Source: Thermovirga lienii DSM 17291 (GTDB lineage Bacteria; Synergistota; Synergistia; Synergistales; Thermovirgaceae). From it: a stretch of 64,000 nucleotides of DNA. The stretch spans positions 1,886,501 through 1,950,500 of the forward strand of contig CP003096.1 of assembly GCA_000233775.1 (NCBI GenBank). Reading direction: 5' to 3'. Shown here one piece after another: positions 46,791 to 55,744 of the stretch (position 1 is the stretch's first letter; each line of letters starts with the position of its first letter). The notes beneath the pieces are model-generated. The model ran no database searches and had not been told where the DNA came from. It saw nothing but the letters and a program-made list of their open reading frames with translations. The position numbers and the translations under genes were made by a program.

Positions 46791-48101
46791 CTAATAAATT
46801 GCATATCTTACGCAATTTCTGCCCTCATTTTTAGCCTTGTATAGAGCTTCATCTGCTCTTTTTATCAAATCTTTGCCCGATTCCCCTTCAAGGAAAGCTG
46901 TAACGCCAAAACTGGCAGTACAGTTGCCATCGAAGGGCATATTTTCCTGTTCTATTTTCTTTCTTAACTCCTCCGCTAAAAAAACGGCCTTTTCCAACGT
47001 TGTCCCAGGCAAAATAACTAAGAACTCTTCCCCACCCCAACGTCCCAAAGTATCAATCTTACGAATCCTCCTCTTTACTACATCCGTCACCCTTTTAAGC
47101 ACTTCGTCCCCTATATCATGGCCAAACTCATCGTTTACACGTTTGAAATGATCTAAGTCAAACATTATCACAGAGAAAACAGTCCTCATCCGCTTGGAAC
47201 GTTCCATTTCTTCCTGTAGCCTTTGTTCCGTGTACCTTCGATTATATGCTCCAGTGAGGGGATCTGTTATGGAAAGATATAACAATTTTTCCTGTAGCTC
47301 TTTATGCTTGGTCACATCTTTACCTGCTACAACATAGTAGGCTCTTTCCTCTATTTTCAACAAAGAAAAGGTCATATCCACAAAGATCGGTCTTTCTTCC
47401 CTTTTATGCTTAAATTTTACTTCTAGTTCCTTCCCTTCAAGGTGCTTTAAATATTCCAGTTTTTCACTTTTTACCTCGTCTCCAGATACCAAATCCAGAA
47501 TCCATTCGGGTTCCAGCAAAGAAAACAAACCCTTTCCTCGGGCTTCGCTGTTGGTATAACCAAATATCTTTTCCGCTGCAGAATTTAAAAACAAAACTCT
47601 TCCCGCTTGGTCTAACAACAATATTCCATCTTTAACGGTGTTCACTATGGCCCTCAGAGTGGCTTCCTTTTCCTTCAGTTTAAGCCTGGTTTCATGAAGC
47701 TTAAGGGCCATATTTACATTGGAAAGAAGAGATACTCCCTCCGTGCCCTTGGGTATGTATCCGTAAGCACCTAAGCTATTTATCCTTTCCAAAGTTTTGG
47801 GATCTGTACTTGATGTTAGAAAGAGTATCGGAATATCTCTAACCTTTAGGATCTCCTCTGCCGTTTTGATTCCGTCGAGCTGCCCACTTAGGACAACATC
47901 CATTAAAACTATAGCTATATCTTTATCTTCGAAAACTCTCTTTATGGCCTCTTCTCCAGAGGAAACCGTGATTACGATGAAGACATCCTTGGGCAGCAGG
48001 TTCTCAACGATCCTGACATAAAAAGGAGCATCTTCTACAAGTAGCACCTTATTTATTATTTGGCCGCTGGTCTCACGCTCAACTTCTATCATCCTGCCCA
48101 C
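46791..48101 (-). CDS. Response regulator with PAS and GGDEF domains (diguanylate cyclase)
   Basis: 436 residues in three domains. The receiver (KVLLVEDAPFYVRIVENLLP, phospho-acceptor Asp in VLMDVVLSGQLDG, FLTSS, PKG) covers residues ~17-135. A PAS domain (LRAIVNTVKDGILLLDQAGRVLFLN) covers ~150-265. The GGDEF domain has the active motif GRWGGEEFLVILPG near residue 355 and ends ADEALYKAKNEGRNCV. An RxxD inhibitory site is not obvious. No histidine kinase is nearby, so its partner is elsewhere. Confidence 0.92.
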   Translation of the reverse strand: MGRMIEVERETSGQIINKVLLVEDAPFYVRIVENLLPKDVFIVITVSSGEEAIKRVFEDKDIAIVLMDVVLSGQLDGIKTAEEILKVRDIPILFLTSSTDPKTLERINSLGAYGYIPKGTEGVSLLSNVNMALKLHETRLKLKEKEATLRAIVNTVKDGILLLDQAGRVLFLNSAAEKIFGYTNSEARGKGLFSLLEPEWILDLVSGDEVKSEKLEYLKHLEGKELEVKFKHKREERPIFVDMTFSLLKIEERAYYVVAGKDVTKHKELQEKLLYLSITDPLTGAYNRRYTEQRLQEEMERSKRMRTVFSVIMFDLDHFKRVNDEFGHDIGDEVLKRVTDVVKRRIRKIDTLGRWGGEEFLVILPGTTLEKAVFLAEELRKKIEQENMPFDGNCTASFGVTAFLEGESGKDLIKRADEALYKAKNEGRNCVRYAIY

Positions 48102-48134
48102 CGTCTTTATGCCTCATCCAAAAATCAAAAATCC

Positions 48135-49547
48135 CTATGTATCAATACCAATCAAAACCTCTACCCTGTTTTTACCCTGAGCTTTGGCTCTGTATAGGGC
48201 CCTATCCGCCCTCTCAAGAAGGCTGGAAGCTGTATCGTTCTCCTGGTATTCCGCAACTCCGAAACTTGCGGAGACCGTTATTCCCTTACATATAGTTGCA
48301 TCTTTTAATTTCTTCCTCATTCTCTCCGCGCACTCAGCGGCTTCATAAAAGTTTGCCCCTGGCAAAATTATCAAAAACTCCTCTCCCCCGTACCTGAAAG
48401 CTAGATCATTTACTCTAATGCAATCTCTGATCAGTCGTCCAAACTCAGCTAAAATCTCGTCCCCCACCTTGTGACCGTAAGTGTCATTTAAATCCTTGAA
48501 GTTATCTAGGTCGGCCATAATTATTGAAAAATGCTGATCCTTTGCCCTCTCTATGTATCGTTCCAGTATGGTTTCCATTTCATGTCTAGACCTCAGTCCA
48601 GTCAGAGGATCCACCCTGAAGTACTCTATGAAACGACTTACCGCATCAGCTATATTTCCTATCTCTCCTCTTTTTCTTGCATAGCCGCTAATCTGGTCTG
48701 GGTCCTTATCCAATAAAGCTTTTCCCATATCCTTTAAGGGCTTGATGAACCTAAAGTAAACATACCCAATGATCAATAGGCCAAAGGAAATGCTGGTCCC
48801 CAAAGCTATAAGAGAAAGGCTTACCAAAAGCTTCTTGCCCATAGGGAGCAAGGGATCAAGCTCCCTGAACACCAAATAACCCACTGGTTTTCCATGGTCA
48901 CCCCTGAGGGGCACCGAAACAAGCCCCAGCTGGGGTTCAGGCTCCTTTGCCGCAAAGGTCACAGAACAATTAGTCAAAAGGGCCAATCGTCCTAAATAAT
49001 GAGCGTCTATAACTTTTATCACAAACAGGTACCCCTGAGGGACACTTCTGCGCTCCACATCTCCTCCTGGTTGAATTGGAGCGATATAATACATGACAGT
49101 ACTGTCGCCGAAGGTTCCATAGAAATGCTTAAATTCAGGCTTTTTGAAGTTTAACTTCCTTATGTATCCTTCAAGCAGGGCATCAGTTGCTACGCCGTCT
49201 TGAAATATTACTTTCCCGCTTCTATTCACCACCGCTATCCCATCAACCACATACTGAGAAAGCAAACTATCCAGGGCAATGTTATCCGCAGCCCAAAGTT
49301 GGTCTTCAGTGGAAAGAAATTCCACCATCTCGTCCCACCAAGAATAATCTTTGGCCACGAAGTCATATACGTTGTTTACCTCCTCCAGGACTACCCCTAT
49401 GTTTTCCTGTAGAGTCCTATGTCGTTCAGAGGCCATATGGTTGAATTGACTCCAAATAGCTGCACAAACTACCAATATAATTAAGGTCTCCAACGCTAAA
49501 ATGGAAAAAAGGAATATCAAAGACCTGCGCAAGAAAGAGTACTTCAT
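48135..49547 (-). CDS. CHASE4-type sensor diguanylate cyclase
   Basis: 470 residues. TM1 (SLIFLFSILALETLIILVVCAAIW) and TM2 (LLVSLSLIALGTSISFGLLIIGYVY) bracket a periplasmic domain with the CHASE4-like DYSWWDEMVEFL near residue 67. A short HAMP-like linker leads to GGDEF, with FRYGGEEFLIILPGANF near residue 390 and ADRALYRAKAQGKNRV at the end. It makes c-di-GMP in response to an unknown periplasmic signal. It lies 33 bp upstream of the receiver-GGDEF gene, so the pair with PilZ forms a c-di-GMP module. Confidence 0.9.
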   Translation of the reverse strand: MKYSFLRRSLIFLFSILALETLIILVVCAAIWSQFNHMASERHRTLQENIGVVLEEVNNVYDFVAKDYSWWDEMVEFLSTEDQLWAADNIALDSLLSQYVVDGIAVVNRSGKVIFQDGVATDALLEGYIRKLNFKKPEFKHFYGTFGDSTVMYYIAPIQPGGDVERRSVPQGYLFVIKVIDAHYLGRLALLTNCSVTFAAKEPEPQLGLVSVPLRGDHGKPVGYLVFRELDPLLPMGKKLLVSLSLIALGTSISFGLLIIGYVYFRFIKPLKDMGKALLDKDPDQISGYARKRGEIGNIADAVSRFIEYFRVDPLTGLRSRHEMETILERYIERAKDQHFSIIMADLDNFKDLNDTYGHKVGDEILAEFGRLIRDCIRVNDLAFRYGGEEFLIILPGANFYEAAECAERMRKKLKDATICKGITVSASFGVAEYQENDTASSLLERADRALYRAKAQGKNRVEVLIGIDT

Positions 49548-49580
49548 GGCTAACTCCTGACATCGCCAGCCACAAGAAGG

Positions 49581-50300
49581 CTAAAATTCAATATCAAGCC
49601 ACCTCTTTTCCGGCGAAAGTAACCACACGTCAACTTCACCGCCGCACTTGGACTTCACCAGTTTGGCAACTTCAAAAGCCGCTCTTCGGTGCTCCTCTTG
49701 AGGGACGACGTCCATCATGGCGTCTATATTTATGGCCACAACCTTAGTTTCGGGCGTTATCTTGCTTGAATCGCCGTTCTTCCAGCACCAGCCTCTGCAG
49801 AAAACATCTTTGGTGCCCGTATCGTAAAGGATTATCTCCCCAGGCGCAGGGGTTTCTGTTTCTTGGGGTTTACCAAGGGGGTTGTATGTCTCATCACCTG
49901 CGGCTTGCCCCAAAAGCAAGGTACCCCTGACGACGCTCAGGTCATCTCCTCCACAAGGCACTATATACTTTAAGCTTACGATATTGAATATGCAAACCAA
50001 CTTGTTGACAAAGGGCAGATCCTTGCCAGATCTGACCCGCTTCACAAGGTTCGCTATGGATGGGGGGAACCTGTTGGGGTTCAAATTCATGTCCTCGAAG
50101 ACCTTTCTCCAAACCAAAATTCTGGGGTGCTCCTTGTAGTTTGAAAGATCCTCACAGCTTCTCACAGCCTGCTCTTTTTCCCTGAGCATCCCTTCCAGCT
50201 CTTCGTCCCTCCCTGAATTGTCGACTCCTTTGGCCAGTACTACGTAGCGCCTGTAATTGGGGTATGATTCGAACACCTCTTTTGCTATCTCTATCCTCAA
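49581..50300 (-). CDS. B3/B4 tRNA-binding-domain protein
   Basis: 239 residues related to the B3/B4 (editing-site) region of the PheRS beta subunit (COG3382 type). Typical segments are EHPRILVWRKVFEDMNLNPNRFPPSIANLVKRV and FVNKLVCIFNIVSLKYIVPCGG-DDL, then GEIILYDTGTKDVFCRGWCWKNGDSSKI. Stand-alone versions are thought to edit or bind misacylated tRNA or amino acids; the actual role is not established. The start is TTG at 50300. Its GGGAG ribosome site lies in the 9-bp target duplication of IS256 copy D, so the IS displaced its promoter but left translation signals intact. Confidence 0.8.
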   Translation of the reverse strand: MRIEIAKEVFESYPNYRRYVVLAKGVDNSGRDEELEGMLREKEQAVRSCEDLSNYKEHPRILVWRKVFEDMNLNPNRFPPSIANLVKRVRSGKDLPFVNKLVCIFNIVSLKYIVPCGGDDLSVVRGTLLLGQAAGDETYNPLGKPQETETPAPGEIILYDTGTKDVFCRGWCWKNGDSSKITPETKVVAINIDAMMDVVPQEEHRRAAFEVAKLVKSKCGGEVDVWLLSPEKRWLDIEF

Positions 50301-50305
50301 CAGCC

Positions 50306-50314
50306 CTCACTCCC
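50306..50314. repeat. 9-bp target-site duplication, left of IS256 copy D
   Basis: CTCACTCCC, repeated exactly at 51712-51720. Confidence 0.95.
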
Positions 50315-51711
50315 GGTCAAGTCCTATATTTTGTGTAAATTTGTTTTGGTCTCTGGTAATGGTCTTATGCATTTTTCTTATTTTTTGTTAAAGGCAATAG
50401 ATTTTAGGGCTTGATCTAGATTGCTGTTGTGAAAGATATTCATAGTACTCATCCATATCAAGGTACTTCCTTCCACCAGCCCACTTGTTGTCTATCTCAA
50501 GAAGAACTGCGCCAAGCAACCTTACTGCCGATTCCCTGCTTGGAAATATCCGTATAACCCTCTCCCTACGCCTTATCTCCTCATTCAATCTCTCCACACT
50601 GTTGGTCGTCCTCAGACGCTTACGATACTTCTCCGGCAAAGACAATATCGCCACAGCATCGTCAAATCCCTCTTCCAAAATCCTCATCGCCTTAGGAGCT
50701 TTTTCTTCGTATTCCTCTAAAACCCTCATCAACAACATCCTGGCTGTCCCCATATCCGGAGCATGCAAAATAGCCTGTATCCGAGTCTTGAGCTCCCCCT
50801 GAAGACCCTTAGGTGAAGCAGATAGTATGTTCCGTATAAAATGAGTTTGACACCTCTGCCAGCTTGACCCCTGAAAATTTCTCCTCAAAGCCTTTACTAA
50901 TCCCTTGTGGTCGTCAGATACCACTAAATCCACACCTCTTAAACCTCTATCTTTCAACCAACCGAAAAAATCCCCCCAGCTCTCCTCTGATTCGCTATCT
51001 CCTACCACAAACCCCAAAACTTCTCGTATACCTTCTCTGTTCACACCCACACATATAAGCATGCTCCTATGTAAGACCCTGTTTTCTTCCCTCACCCTTA
51101 TAACCAATGCATCTACAATCAAAAAAGGATACTCCTTGTCCTTCAAAGACCTATCTCTCCACGCTTCTATAACTGGATCCAGCCTCCTGCATAATTCCGA
51201 CACCAATGACTTGGATATCCTTACTCCACATAACTCCTCGGTTATCTCAGATACCTTACGGGTTGATACCCCATTTACTACCATCTCCATCAAAGCCAAA
51301 ATAAAGGCCTGTTCGCTCCTCTGATATCTGCTGAAAAGCTCCGTAGAAAACTTGCCATTACGAAGCCTGGGCACCCTCAAAACAAGGCTCCCTACTCTCG
51401 TCGTAAGCCTGTGCGGGTATGTCCCGTTGCGATACCCTCGTCTTTCCTCTGTCCGCTCGTAAGCCTCTGCTCTCAACTGTTCCGTTGCCTGGGCTTGAAG
51501 AACTTGATTCAATACCGACTCCAATAACTTAGATACTCCAGAATCCTTACTGTCCGACAAAAATAACTGATGCAGTAATTCTGAGTCGATGGTAATATTG
51601 TACTGAGCCATTGCAAGGTCACCTCCGGTTTGGGTTTGTTTTTCCGCTTACCATTTTAAACCAGAGACCTTGCCTTGGCTCTTAATTTTACACAATTATA
51701 TGGACACAACT
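50315..51711 (-). mobile_element. IS256-family insertion sequence, copy D (intact)
   Basis: A 1,397-bp element from GGTCAAGTCC to GGACACAACT between perfect 9-bp direct repeats. It is a clean recent insertion between the nuclease-like gene and the B3/B4 protein gene. Its right terminus differs from A-C (ACAACT, not GTAACT). Confidence 0.95.
50388..51611 (-). CDS. IS256-family transposase, copy D
   Basis: An intact 407-residue transposase, identical in protein sequence to copy C. It has the same DDE residues (IVDALVIR, VVSDDHKG, NSVERLNEE) and the same CCGGAGGTGACC ribosome site. Silent differences from copy C include six As at 51121-51126 where copy C has AGAAAG. This A-run is the spot where copy A lost a base. 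Confidence 0.95.
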   Translation of the reverse strand: MAQYNITIDSELLHQLFLSDSKDSGVSKLLESVLNQVLQAQATEQLRAEAYERTEERRGYRNGTYPHRLTTRVGSLVLRVPRLRNGKFSTELFSRYQRSEQAFILALMEMVVNGVSTRKVSEITEELCGVRISKSLVSELCRRLDPVIEAWRDRSLKDKEYPFLIVDALVIRVREENRVLHRSMLICVGVNREGIREVLGFVVGDSESEESWGDFFGWLKDRGLRGVDLVVSDDHKGLVKALRRNFQGSSWQRCQTHFIRNILSASPKGLQGELKTRIQAILHAPDMGTARMLLMRVLEEYEEKAPKAMRILEEGFDDAVAILSLPEKYRKRLRTTNSVERLNEEIRRRERVIRIFPSRESAVRLLGAVLLEIDNKWAGGRKYLDMDEYYEYLSQQQSRSSPKIYCL

Positions 51712-51720
51712 CTCACTCCC
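51712..51720. repeat. 9-bp target-site duplication, right of IS256 copy D
   Basis: CTCACTCCC, identical to 50306-50314. Confidence 0.95.
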
Positions 51721-51806
51721 TCTAGCTTTTCACTATCCTAATATCAACAATTGAATGAATTATATATAAAAAAATCTACTTCTTACAACCCTTTTGCAAT
51801 GACACC

Positions 51807-53111
51807 TCAATGGGGCAGATGGGATTGTATGTTCTCCACGTGGCGCCTAATGCTCTCCTGGAGTTTGTCTACGTTCTTTTCTATGGCATCTGCGCTGTTT
51901 CTAATGGTCCCAACCTTGGTCAGGATATCGGAGGCTCTCTCCAAGGCCTTGATTATGTTCTCCATCTCGCTTCTTATGTAGCCTTCGTCTATGGCCTTCT
52001 TCTCCTCCTCCCTTACCCTCGTGGCAATCATCGCTCGGGCTATCCTGTAGGCTGTCTCAAAAAATATTACGGGCTTATCCCCCATAAGAGCGTCTTCGTC
52101 CACGGTGACAACGAAATCTCCGCCCATCCTGTAGAAATCTCCCACCTCCGGCGGCTCGTATCCCTTGCAGAAGACGAAGATTCCCATGTCCGCTTCCCTG
52201 TTCTTCTTTGCCCTGTCCAGCTCGTCCTTTATCTTCCTCAGGTTGTACCCTGAGGCCTTCTTGGCCTCGAAGACAAGCACCTTTCCAGAAGCGGCCGAAT
52301 CTTCCCCCAGGCGCACTACATAATCTCCTACTTTCTCGTAGGCCACCGATCCCTTGGAGCCTGAGACGTTCTCCGACCAATCCCCAAGCTCTCTGGCAAG
52401 CCGGGCCAATCGCTCATAAAGGGCATCTTCAAAATCTCTACCCTTGGCAGTACCCCTTTGGGCCTCCTCCATCCTCCCCTTTTCCCTCTCCAAAAGAGCT
52501 AGGATGGAAGCATATTGTTCAGACGCCTTTTTATCGAACCTCTCCAGCTCTTCCCTTATGGACCGTTTAAGGCGGCTCAATGAACTGTTCTCGTCGTCCA
52601 AGGAAAAGGCCCCCAGTACCTGCCGAGAGTTTTCCTTAATTATCTCTTCAACAACTGACTCTACCCTCGCTATTAGTCCCTCTCTGTTGGCGGGATCCAT
52701 CTGTCTTCCCAGGAAACTTTCGGGCCCTACTTGGCGCTTAAGCACCTCGGAAAGCCTTCCTCTCTCCATGTCAAAATACTCCTCCATGGCCCTGGCAAGA
52801 CTCCCGTTCTCTCCAAAATAGCGTTCAAGGCACAGGGGAACAAAGCCCCCCTCAGCCTTGAAGTACTGCTCCAGCTTCGTCCTGATCTCTTCCTTGAAAT
52901 CTGAGATTGCCCCGTTTATATCCTCTTCAACCTGGCGAAACTTTTCTTCCACCACCCTGGTGTCCAAGGAGGGCGAAGCCGATTGAATGGCTATAACGCC
53001 AACTTTCAGCGCGTCCAGGGCCTTTTCACACCTTACCTCCTCTGGAAACTGCTCCAAGTACTCCAAAACAACCCTTTCGGTTATCTCCAAGGTCAAAGTC
53101 AACTTCTCCAT
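51807..53111 (-). CDS. Coiled-coil protein with a possible PD-(D/E)XK nuclease fold
   Basis: About 434 residues, not assigned to a named family. The start at 53111 has GAGGAGG upstream; longer frames run through a hairpin. The first ~240 residues are highly charged and helical (VEEKFRQVEEDINGAISDFKEE). Then comes KGRDFEDALYERLARLARELGDW, followed by KVGDYVVRLGED and VLVFEAKKASGYNLRKIKDEL. The GDY...FEAKK spacing matches the D-(E)xK core of restriction-like nucleases, as in RmuC or DUF2130-type proteins. IGIF-like ADMGIFVFCKGYEPP follows. The C-terminus is another helical hairpin. Function is unknown; a DNA repair or defence nuclease is a guess. Confidence 0.6.
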   Translation of the reverse strand: MEKLTLTLEITERVVLEYLEQFPEEVRCEKALDALKVGVIAIQSASPSLDTRVVEEKFRQVEEDINGAISDFKEEIRTKLEQYFKAEGGFVPLCLERYFGENGSLARAMEEYFDMERGRLSEVLKRQVGPESFLGRQMDPANREGLIARVESVVEEIIKENSRQVLGAFSLDDENSSLSRLKRSIREELERFDKKASEQYASILALLEREKGRMEEAQRGTAKGRDFEDALYERLARLARELGDWSENVSGSKGSVAYEKVGDYVVRLGEDSAASGKVLVFEAKKASGYNLRKIKDELDRAKKNREADMGIFVFCKGYEPPEVGDFYRMGGDFVVTVDEDALMGDKPVIFFETAYRIARAMIATRVREEEKKAIDEGYIRSEMENIIKALERASDILTKVGTIRNSADAIEKNVDKLQESIRRHVENIQSHLPH

Positions 53112-53139
53112 CCTGTCCTCCTCAGCTTCCTTTAACACA

Positions 53140-53174
53140 GAGCGGCCATTTGCATGTTCCATCAATGGCCGCTC
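53140..53174 (-). terminator. Hairpin downstream of malic enzyme
   Basis: Perfect 11-bp arms GAGCGGCCATT (53140-53150) and its complement (53164-53174), 37 bp after the malic enzyme stop. There is no strong U-run, so termination may be partial. Confidence 0.65.
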
Positions 53175-53210
53175 CAGTTGACTAGAAATATTTTAATAAG
53201 ATTTTTTACT

Positions 53211-54407
53211 CTATTCCAACGGCAACCGTGCCACGCCGCTTTTGCAGGCCGCTTCCGCAACAGCTTTTGCAACAGCAGGGACCACTCGAGGATCCAAGGC
53301 ACTTGGGATTATGTACTCTGGTGACAGCTTTTCATCTGAAACCAATTCAGCCAGGGCCTTTGTCGCCGCAAGTTTCATCTCTTCATTTATGGCTCTTGCT
53401 CTTACATCCAAGGCCCCTCTGAAAATCCCCGGAAAACCGAGGCAGTTGTTTATCTGGTTGGGGAAGTCGCTCCTGCCCGTGGCAACCACGGCCGCCCCAG
53501 CCTCTTTGGCCTCATCGGGGAATATCTCCGGCGTGGGGTTCGCCATGGCAAAAATTATGGGGTCCTTGTTCATGGAACGCACCATATCCTGGGTCAAAAG
53601 TCCAGGACCAGAAAGCCCCAAGAACACGTCGGCACCCTTTATTACGTCCTCCAGCGCCCCCTTCTCTTTGCCAGGGTTGGTCTTTTTTGCTATCTCTTCT
53701 TTAGCAGGGTTCATGTGCTCCTTTCTTCCCTCATAGATGGAACCAGACCTGTCGCACAATATTACGTTCCTTGCCCCTGCAGATAAAAGGAAAAAGGCTA
53801 TGGCTATGCCCGCTGCTCCCGCTCCCGTCATGACGATCTTTACGTCCTCCAGTTTCTTCTCCACTATCTTCAGAGCATTATAAAGCCCTGCAAGAGCTAT
53901 GACGGCCGTTCCGTGCTGATCATCGTGGAATACAGGAATATCCAGCCTCTCTTGAAGTTTCCTCTCTATCTCAAAACATCTGGGGGCTGAGATATCCTCC
54001 AGGTTTATACCCCCAAAAGAGGAAGCTATTTTAGCAGCGATATCCACTATCTCATCGGGGTCCTTGGAATCAATGCATATAGGAAAGGCATCTATGCCCG
54101 CAAAACGCTTGAAAAGCACTGCCTTGCCCTCCATCACTGGAAGGGCAGCGTCTGGACCTATGTCACCAAGCCCCAAGACGGCGGTGCCGTCAGTTACCAC
54201 CGCTACCATGTTGCCCTTGGATGTAACTTCGAATATGGAGGAAGGATTTCTCTCTATCTCCCTGCATGGCTCTGCGACCCCAGGCGTGTAAACCAAAGAA
54301 AGGTCCTCCATGGTCTCAACGGACATCTTACTTTCTACACTTATTTTGCCCTTGTACTGCTTATGCAATTTCAACGACCTCTTATAGACATCCTCTCTGC
54401 TGTTCAT
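53211..54407 (-). CDS. Malic enzyme
   Basis: 398 residues of the short bacterial/archaeal malic enzyme. The N-terminal domain has LSLVYTPGVAEPCREIE (active-site Tyr) and VAVVTDGTAVLGLGDIGPDAALPVMEGKAVLFKRFAG with the catalytic Lys. The metal ligands are in VFHDDQHGTAVIALAG near residue 160, followed by the NAD(P) site IVMTGAGAAGIAIAFFLLSAGA. It converts malate to pyruvate and CO2. Coenzyme preference is not clear. The ATG has GGGGAGGCG upstream. 54408-54579 upstream hold no gene. Confidence 0.93.
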   Translation of the reverse strand: MNSREDVYKRSLKLHKQYKGKISVESKMSVETMEDLSLVYTPGVAEPCREIERNPSSIFEVTSKGNMVAVVTDGTAVLGLGDIGPDAALPVMEGKAVLFKRFAGIDAFPICIDSKDPDEIVDIAAKIASSFGGINLEDISAPRCFEIERKLQERLDIPVFHDDQHGTAVIALAGLYNALKIVEKKLEDVKIVMTGAGAAGIAIAFFLLSAGARNVILCDRSGSIYEGRKEHMNPAKEEIAKKTNPGKEKGALEDVIKGADVFLGLSGPGLLTQDMVRSMNKDPIIFAMANPTPEIFPDEAKEAGAAVVATGRSDFPNQINNCLGFPGIFRGALDVRARAINEEMKLAATKALAELVSDEKLSPEYIIPSALDPRVVPAVAKAVAEAACKSGVARLPLE

Positions 54408-54579
54408 TACCTCATAACGCCTCCCCGCTTAGTTCATATGGTGGTATAAAAATTAAAATTCGCAACATAACATCCACTTAGCAGCAAAGCAAATAATGAA
54501 GCAAACTACCAAGTGGCCTTGTAATAATCCAGCACGGTATAGTGTGCTGACTATTTCATTGTCCGTACACCTCTTAAGG

Positions 54580-55743
54580 CTAACATTCAAAATCGATAAG
54601 TTTCATAACGTCCCTATAAATTCCTACAATTGAATTTCCTGTTTTCTTAGCAACAGCTTTAACATCTTCGTATTCTGGATGCGCTTTAACAAGTTTTCCA
54701 TTTAAATAACCTTTTTTTACCCTTACTTCGCTCCCCGAAATATTCACTATTGAAAAATCCCTATCAAGCTCGTGTCTTAGCGTTTCATAACACCTTACAC
54801 CGAAAGTGGAAGTTTCTCTAAATATTATCTCTTTCAACTTATTGATCTTTTCCTTTCTACAAGTCACTGTCAAAAGAGTCCCCGGCCTCTGTTTTTTCAT
54901 AATGGTAGGAGTCAAAAAAACATCTAATGCACCATTTTCAAAGAGTAACTCAAATAAATACTGGTAAAATTCTGGATTCATATCATCTATATTTGTTTCC
55001 AAAACCATCAACGTTCTAGGTTTTTTTTCTTCTTCACCTACATATGTTCTCAATAGGTTTGGTATTTCTAAATCCTTAGTACCAGCACCATATCCCACAG
55101 AACCTATCCTCATATCAGGTACACCGTCAAATTCGTCGACTAAAGTTTTAATAATAGCTGCACCAGTAGGCGTCACTATTTCTTCTTTCACATCACTTTT
55201 ATAAACAGGTATCCCTTTTAACAACTCTACAGTTGCAGGTGCAGGCACAGGCATAATACCGTGAAGCGTCTTAACAAAACCTGAACTCAATGGCAATGGT
55301 GAGGAAACAATCTTATCGGGCTTTATCATATCTATAAGTATGGCCGCACCTATTACATCTACTATTGAATCCACTGCACCAACCTCGTGAAAATGCACTT
55401 CTTCAGGAGAGATTCCATGCACCTTGGCCTCTGCTTCCGCTAATTTTTCAAACACCTCAATACTTATTCTTTTAATGTTTTCTTCTAAATCACTTTTACT
55501 AATTATTTCTCTTATATCTTCCATGTGTCTATTGTGGTTATGAAATTTTTCCCTGTGTAATACTTTAAAAAACCGTGCAACTATACTGTTCTTTCGTGTC
55601 TCTCCTATCTCTATATCAAAATCACTCAAAGCTATCTTCTTTACTTTTCTTTTGAACGCTTCCTCATTAACATGGCACAATAACGAAGCAATAATCATAT
55701 CTCCGGAAACTCCAGCAAAACAATCAAAATACAAAACCTTCAT
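54580..55743 (-). CDS. larC: LarC, nickel insertion enzyme for the NPN cofactor
   Basis: 387 residues, a full-length LarC in one frame; Lactiplantibacillus needs a ribosomal frameshift between larC1 and larC2. The start KVLYFDCFAGVSGDMIIASLL is the family signature. Conserved parts include HFHEVGAVDSIVDVIGAAIL near residue 115, VTPTGAAIIKTL, and ETNIDDMNPEFYQYLFELLFENGALDVFLTPTIMKKQRPG, rich in metal-site residues. It inserts nickel into pyridinium-3,5-bisthiocarboxylate mononucleotide with CTP. Last gene of the lar operon, 1 bp after larB. Confidence 0.94.
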   Translation of the reverse strand: MKVLYFDCFAGVSGDMIIASLLCHVNEEAFKRKVKKIALSDFDIEIGETRKNSIVARFFKVLHREKFHNHNRHMEDIREIISKSDLEENIKRISIEVFEKLAEAEAKVHGISPEEVHFHEVGAVDSIVDVIGAAILIDMIKPDKIVSSPLPLSSGFVKTLHGIMPVPAPATVELLKGIPVYKSDVKEEIVTPTGAAIIKTLVDEFDGVPDMRIGSVGYGAGTKDLEIPNLLRTYVGEEEKKPRTLMVLETNIDDMNPEFYQYLFELLFENGALDVFLTPTIMKKQRPGTLLTVTCRKEKINKLKEIIFRETSTFGVRCYETLRHELDRDFSIVNISGSEVRVKKGYLNGKLVKAHPEYEDVKAVAKKTGNSIVGIYRDVMKLIDFEC

Positions 55744-55744
55744 G

